In this document: one piece after another, positions 60,182 through 64,000 of the stretch
How the letters are laid out: every line of letters starts with the position of its first letter
Position numbering within the stretch: the first letter of the stretch is position 1
NCBI RefSeq assembly: GCF_024508315.1
Contig: NZ_CP101987.1
Location: 744,001 to 808,000 of the forward strand
Direction: 5' to 3'
DNA: 64,000 nt
Origin: Cellulomonas xiejunii
Lineage (GTDB): Bacteria; Actinomycetota; Actinomycetes; Actinomycetales; Cellulomonadaceae
The notes under the pieces: model-generated
Told to the model about the DNA's origin: nothing
The model's input: only the letters and a program-made list of their open reading frames with translations
The model's database searches: none
Translations under genes and position numbers: made by a program

Positions 60182-61828
60182 TCACCGGGCTACGCCCAGG
60201 TCCTCCGCGTCGACGATGGTGTAGGCGTACCCCTGCTCCGCCAGGAACCTCTGCCGGTGGGCGGCGAAGTCCTGGTCGACGGTGTCGCGGGCGACGACCG
60301 TGTAGAAGTGCGCGGTCTTGCCGTCGGCCTTCGGTCGCATGATCCGGCCGAGGCGCTGCGCCTCCTCCTGGCGGGAGCCGAAGGACCCCGACACCTGGAT
60401 GGCGACGGACGCCTCGGGCAGGTCGATCGAGAAGTTCGCGACCTTCGACACCACGAGCGTCGTGATCTCGCCCGTGCGGAAGGCGTCGAACAGACGCTGG
60501 CGCTCGCGGACGGTGGTCTCACCGGTGATGAGGTCCGCGCCCAGGTGCTCCGCCAGGTCGTGCAGCTGGTCGAGGTACTGGCCGATGACGAGCGTCTGCT
60601 CCCCGGTGTGCTTCGCGACCAGCGAGTCGACCACACGGTTCTTGCCCGCGGCCGTGGCGGCGAGCCGGTACCGGTCCTCCGGTTCGGCGGTCGCGTAGGT
60701 CATGCGCTCGTGGTCCGGCAGCGTCAGCCGCACCTCGACGCACTCGGCGGGGGCGATGTACCCCTGCGACTCGATGTCCTTCCACGGGGCGTCGAACCGC
60801 TTGGGCCCGATGAGCGAGAACACCTCGTCCTCGCGGCCGTCCTCGCGCACGAGCGTCGCCGTCAGTCCCAGGCGGCGGCGCGCCTGCAGGTTCGCGGTCA
60901 TGCGGAAGATCGGCGCGGGCAGCAGGTGCACCTCGTCGTAGACGATCAGGCCCCAGTCGCGGGCGTCGAGCAGCTCGAGGTGCGTGTAGACGCCCTTCCG
61001 CTTGGTCGTCAGCACCTGGTAGGTCGCGATCGTGACGGGCCGGACCTCCTTGCGGGTGCCGGAGTACTCGCCGATCTCGTCCTCGGTGAGCGTGGTGCGC
61101 TTGACGAGCTCGTCGCGCCACTGCCGCGCGGAGACGGTGTTGGTCACGAGGATCAGGGTGGTGGTCGACGACCGCGCCATGGCACCCGCGCCGACGAGCG
61201 TCTTGCCGGCACCGCAGGGCAGCACCACGACGCCGGACCCGCCGTGGAAGAACCCGTCGACGGCCTGCTTCTGGTACGGCCGCAGCGACCAGCCGTCCTC
61301 CAGCAGCCCGATCTCGTGGGCCTCGCCGTTGACGTACCCGGCGAGGTCCTCCGCGGGCCAGCCGAGCTTGACCAGCACCTGCTTGATGTTGCCCCGTTCG
61401 GACGGGTGCACGATCACGTCGGTGCTGTCGATCCGCTCGCCGAGCAGTCCGGCGGTGCGCCGCGACTTCATGACCTCGGCGAGGACGGCCGCGTCGAGCG
61501 CGTGCAGCACGAGCCCGTGCACCGGGTCCTGCACCAGCTGCAGCCGGCCGTAGCGGGACATGGTCTCCGCGACGTCGACGAGCAGCGCGTGCGGCACGGG
61601 GTAGCGGCTGTACTCGAGCAGCGTGTCGACGACCTGCTCGGCGTCGTGCCCGGCCGCCCGCGCGTTCCACAGGCCCAGCGGTGTCAGCCGGTAGGTGTGG
61701 ACGTGCTCGGGCGCGCGCTCGAGCTCGGCGAACGGGGCGATGGCGCGTCGGCACGCGTCGGCCTGGTCGTGGTCGACCTCCAGGAGGAGGGTCTTGTCGG
61801 ACTGGACGATCAGCGGGCCGTCGGGCAC
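60182..61828 (-). CDS. XPB/Rad25-type DNA repair helicase
   Basis: 548 residues; superfamily 2 helicase, bacterial XPB. The damage-recognition-like N-domain (1 to ~165) precedes LRPYQKQAVDGFF and Walker A PCGAGKTLVGAG. DEVH (YDEVHLL) is the Walker B, GLTATLVRED motif III, and ARE-type motif RLGRIMRPK motif VI. 3'-5' DNA helicase of nucleotide repair or transcription. GTG 61828 is chosen: GGGAG lies 7 nt upstream, while GTG 61834 sits too near it. Next upstream on the strand is a helicase-associated gene, the usual partner. Confidence 0.94.
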   Translation of the reverse strand: MPDGPLIVQSDKTLLLEVDHDQADACRRAIAPFAELERAPEHVHTYRLTPLGLWNARAAGHDAEQVVDTLLEYSRYPVPHALLVDVAETMSRYGRLQLVQDPVHGLVLHALDAAVLAEVMKSRRTAGLLGERIDSTDVIVHPSERGNIKQVLVKLGWPAEDLAGYVNGEAHEIGLLEDGWSLRPYQKQAVDGFFHGGSGVVVLPCGAGKTLVGAGAMARSSTTTLILVTNTVSARQWRDELVKRTTLTEDEIGEYSGTRKEVRPVTIATYQVLTTKRKGVYTHLELLDARDWGLIVYDEVHLLPAPIFRMTANLQARRRLGLTATLVREDGREDEVFSLIGPKRFDAPWKDIESQGYIAPAECVEVRLTLPDHERMTYATAEPEDRYRLAATAAGKNRVVDSLVAKHTGEQTLVIGQYLDQLHDLAEHLGADLITGETTVRERQRLFDAFRTGEITTLVVSKVANFSIDLPEASVAIQVSGSFGSRQEEAQRLGRIMRPKADGKTAHFYTVVARDTVDQDFAAHRQRFLAEQGYAYTIVDAEDLGVAR

Positions 61829-61901
61829 TCGCACTCTCCCTCGTTGCGTCGGTCTCGTGGGACCGAGGATCCGGGCCGGTGACGGCGCCGTTCTCCCGGT
61901 C

Positions 61902-64000
61902 TCACGAGGCGGGTGTGGTGGCGGGCTCGACGCCCGCGATGCGGTGGACGGCGACGGTGAGCTCCGCCTCGCGCTGCGGGTCCAGCGCGCGCAGCCGGCC
62001 GCCCTCCACCTTCAGCGGCCGCACGAGCCGACGCTGGGCCCGTCCGTCGGGCCCGACCATCTCGACCCACACGGAGGCCCGCGCCTGCGCGGCTTCCCGC
62101 AGGAGCACCAACAGGTCCCCGGGCTCCGTTGTTCCGCCGGTCGGGCGCGCCGGGCGGTGGCCGGGCGTCCCGGCGGCGCGCGCACCGTCGGGAGAGCCCG
62201 GACGACGTCGGCCCCCCGTGGTGGCGAAGGACGCGGTCGCCGCCGGCGCGGGGGGCGCAGCGGCCGAGGGACCCGGCGTCACGAGGTCGTCCGCGGGGCT
62301 GCCGCGGCGCAGCGAGCGTACGACGGCCGCGGCGCGGTCAGGCTGCGGACGCTCGTGCACCGGTGCCGTGCGACGGCTGCGGGCACGGACCCGGCGCTCG
62401 GGCGCGACCGCGTGCACCACCACGCCACGCGCGTCCTCCGCGACCGGGGCCAGGCCGCGCGCGCGCAGGACGGCGAGCAGCTCGGCGGCGGACGCGTCGG
62501 CGACGAGCACCGTCGGGGCGAGCAGTCGCAGGCCCAGGGCCGCCAGGCGCGGGTCGTCGGCCAGCCCGGCCAGCAGCGCGGGGTCGTCCGAGCGGACGTA
62601 CGACGACGCGGCGCCGGCCCGCAGCCGACCGTGCCGGCGCGCGACGTCACGCACGAGGTACTCCAAGGGCTGCGGGACCCGCCCGCGGGCGGCCGCGCCG
62701 AGCCGGGTGAGCAGGTCGTCCGCGGTCGTGCCGGCGTCCAGCGCGCGCAGCACGGACTCGGCGGTGAACCGGACGGTCACCGCGCCGCCACGCGACTCGA
62801 CGACGGCCGCCAGGTCGAGCAGGTCCTCGAGGTCCGCACCGGGCCGCCCGGGGACGACGCCCGTGAGGTCCCCCTGCAGCAGGATCTCCTCGACGGGCGC
62901 GGGCAGGTCCGCGGCGAGCGCCCTCACGACGTCCTCGCCGGCGAGCAGCGCGCGTCCCGCGGCGGACAGCGCACCCGCGCCGAGCACGCCCAGGCGCGTC
63001 GCGTCCGTGAGCACCGCCTCGATCGCGGACAGGGGCGGGGCCGAGCGGGGCGTGCGCCACTGCAGCGCGGCGTGGACGTCCTGCGCCGGCAACGCGGCCC
63101 CGACGGGCGCGGACGCCAGCACGTCCAGGACCGCGCGCCGCAGCCGCGGCACCCACGGCCGCGTCAGCTCGGGGTCCAGCGCCGCGCGCAGCGCGCCGCG
63201 CTCGTCGCGCCCGCCGACGAGCCACGGCGTGCGGGTCGACACGAGCCACGCGCGCGCCAGCTCGGCCCATCGCGGGGCCAGGTCCTGCGCGGACCACACG
63301 TCGGCCTCGAGCGTCGGGACGAACGCCGGGCTCTCCTCGCCGTCGTCCGCGAGCAGGCCCGCGGACGCAGCGGTCTCGATCAGCCACGCGGCGTGCGCGT
63401 CGTCGACGTCGAGGCCCTGCGCGGTGCGGCGCAGGTCGCGCGCGCCCAGGCCGCCGGCGCGCAGCACGGCGGGCGGCGCCTGCTCCCAGCGGGTCAGCAG
63501 CTGACGCACCAGGCGCACCGTGTGCTCGGCCGCGCGCGCCGACTCCGCGGCGACCACCGGCACGTCACGTACGGGGGCGTCGGCGGACGTGGGGGCGAGC
63601 GCGGGGGCACGGTGGGTCCGGCCGCCGCGCAGCGCGAGCGCGACCGACCGGGGCAGCAGCACGTGGCGCCCGTCGCCACGGACCAGGAGCCCGTGCTCGA
63701 GCAGCCACGCCACGGCGTGCGCCGCTGCGGTCCCGGGTGGCGGCATCACCCCGACGGGCGGCCCCCACGTGAGCGCGTCGAGGACCGGGCCCGCACCGGC
63801 GGGGGCGTCGGTGAGCGCGGTGAGCGGTGAGTCGTCGGCGGACACGGCCGGGACGCCGGCGGGGACGCCCTCACCGGGTGCGCCCTCGCCGGGTGCGTCG
63901 GGGCCGGGCGCGTCGGGGCCGGGCGCCAGGCCGGCGATCGACGTCCCCAGCGCGTCGACGAGCCCCGGTGCGGGGTGCAGTGCACCGTCGTCGTCGGGCC
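61902..64000 (-). CDS. helicase-associated protein (XPB/Ssl2-like N-domain), 5' end outside window
   Basis: At least 699 residues; the frame stays open to the right edge, so the start is not seen. An HTH-like repeated region (AWLLEHGLLVRGDGRHVLLPRSVALAL) and VEEILLQGDLTGVVPGRPG match the actinobacterial 'helicase C-terminal/XPB-associated' family. A GPDAP/GEGAP-rich linker lies near the seen N-terminus (63863-63923). The C-terminal ~100 residues are disordered, then VWVEMVGPDGRAQRRLVRPLKVEGGRLRA in pieces. Found next to XPB; likely partner in DNA repair. Confidence 0.8.
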   Translation of the reverse strand, partial: PDDDGALHPAPGLVDALGTSIAGLAPGPDAPGPDAPGEGAPGEGVPAGVPAVSADDSPLTALTDAPAGAGPVLDALTWGPPVGVMPPPGTAAAHAVAWLLEHGLLVRGDGRHVLLPRSVALALRGGRTHRAPALAPTSADAPVRDVPVVAAESARAAEHTVRLVRQLLTRWEQAPPAVLRAGGLGARDLRRTAQGLDVDDAHAAWLIETAASAGLLADDGEESPAFVPTLEADVWSAQDLAPRWAELARAWLVSTRTPWLVGGRDERGALRAALDPELTRPWVPRLRRAVLDVLASAPVGAALPAQDVHAALQWRTPRSAPPLSAIEAVLTDATRLGVLGAGALSAAGRALLAGEDVVRALAADLPAPVEEILLQGDLTGVVPGRPGADLEDLLDLAAVVESRGGAVTVRFTAESVLRALDAGTTADDLLTRLGAAARGRVPQPLEYLVRDVARRHGRLRAGAASSYVRSDDPALLAGLADDPRLAALGLRLLAPTVLVADASAAELLAVLRARGLAPVAEDARGVVVHAVAPERRVRARSRRTAPVHERPQPDRAAAVVRSLRRGSPADDLVTPGPSAAAPPAPAATASFATTGGRRRPGSPDGARAAGTPGHRPARPTGGTTEPGDLLVLLREAAQARASVWVEMVGPDGRAQRRLVRPLKVEGGRLRALDPQREAELTVAVHRIAGVEPATTPAS

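Noticed and set aside
58991..61882. Long plus-strand open frame opposite the GNAT and XPB genes
   Set aside because: Antisense shadow; no domain resemblance, while the minus-strand proteins have full motifs.

Overview
The window is a chromosomal segment of a very GC-rich actinobacterium. The gene set points to the Micrococcales, and I would guess a Cellulomonas-like organism: MsiK-type sugar-importer ATPase, bacterial XPB helicase, DUF3263 and DUF4032 proteins, TPM/PspA pair, a WXG100 protein, LytR C-terminal-domain protein and HrcA/CIRCE control of groEL. This assignment is inference from gene content, since there is no rRNA here. Many genes carry a TAnnnT -10 box 6-8 nt before their start codon, the usual actinobacterial signature of leaderless mRNA. 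No phage, IS element, CRISPR array or rRNA was seen; there is one tRNA (Thr, TGT).

Layout. 0-9 kb: isoprenoid genes ispD-ispF, a small unknown ORF, a quinone-oxidoreductase-like gene, a divergent FAD lactone oxidase / TetR / PLP-enzyme locus with a clear palindromic operator, then cysS-rlmB. 9-24 kb: DUF4032 kinase-fold protein, msiK, trehalose synthesis otsAB, a membrane Ser/Thr kinase with an acidic repeat linker, a DsbA-like protein, VOC protein, tRNA-Thr, endonuclease IV, a divergent two-component pair, an SGNH hydrolase, ung, DUF3263 and LytR_C. 24-29.6 kb: a GH15-like protein divergent from a groEL controlled by two CIRCE elements, a Gly/Tyr-rich membrane protein, and an AlaA-like aminotransferase.

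29.7-50 kb is the most distinctive part, a urea-nitrogen island. Urease structural and accessory genes (ureABCFGD, minus strand) diverge from a complete urea ABC transporter (urtABCDE), followed by a GntR/FCD regulator. After a lipoprotein and a metPS-type sodium symporter pair come a biotin-dependent urea carboxylase, allophanate hydrolase, and a CbiM/NikM-PDGLE metal transporter. The cell therefore encodes both the nickel route and the ATP/biotin route for urea breakdown beside one importer. GTATAC-centred sites sit at the ure/urt divergent promoter and at the carboxylase promoter, which suggests one regulator for the whole island. GlnR-like half-sites lie at matching distances upstream. ureF is interrupted in frame by a palindromic repeat element.

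50-64 kb: DUF4031, an orphan WXG100 protein, an HD-fold protein with a short tandem repeat, an OmpR-type two-component system, a glutamine amidotransferase, PspA and TPM-domain protein, DinB and GNAT proteins, an XPB-type DNA repair helicase, and the 3' part of a helicase-associated gene that runs off the right edge.
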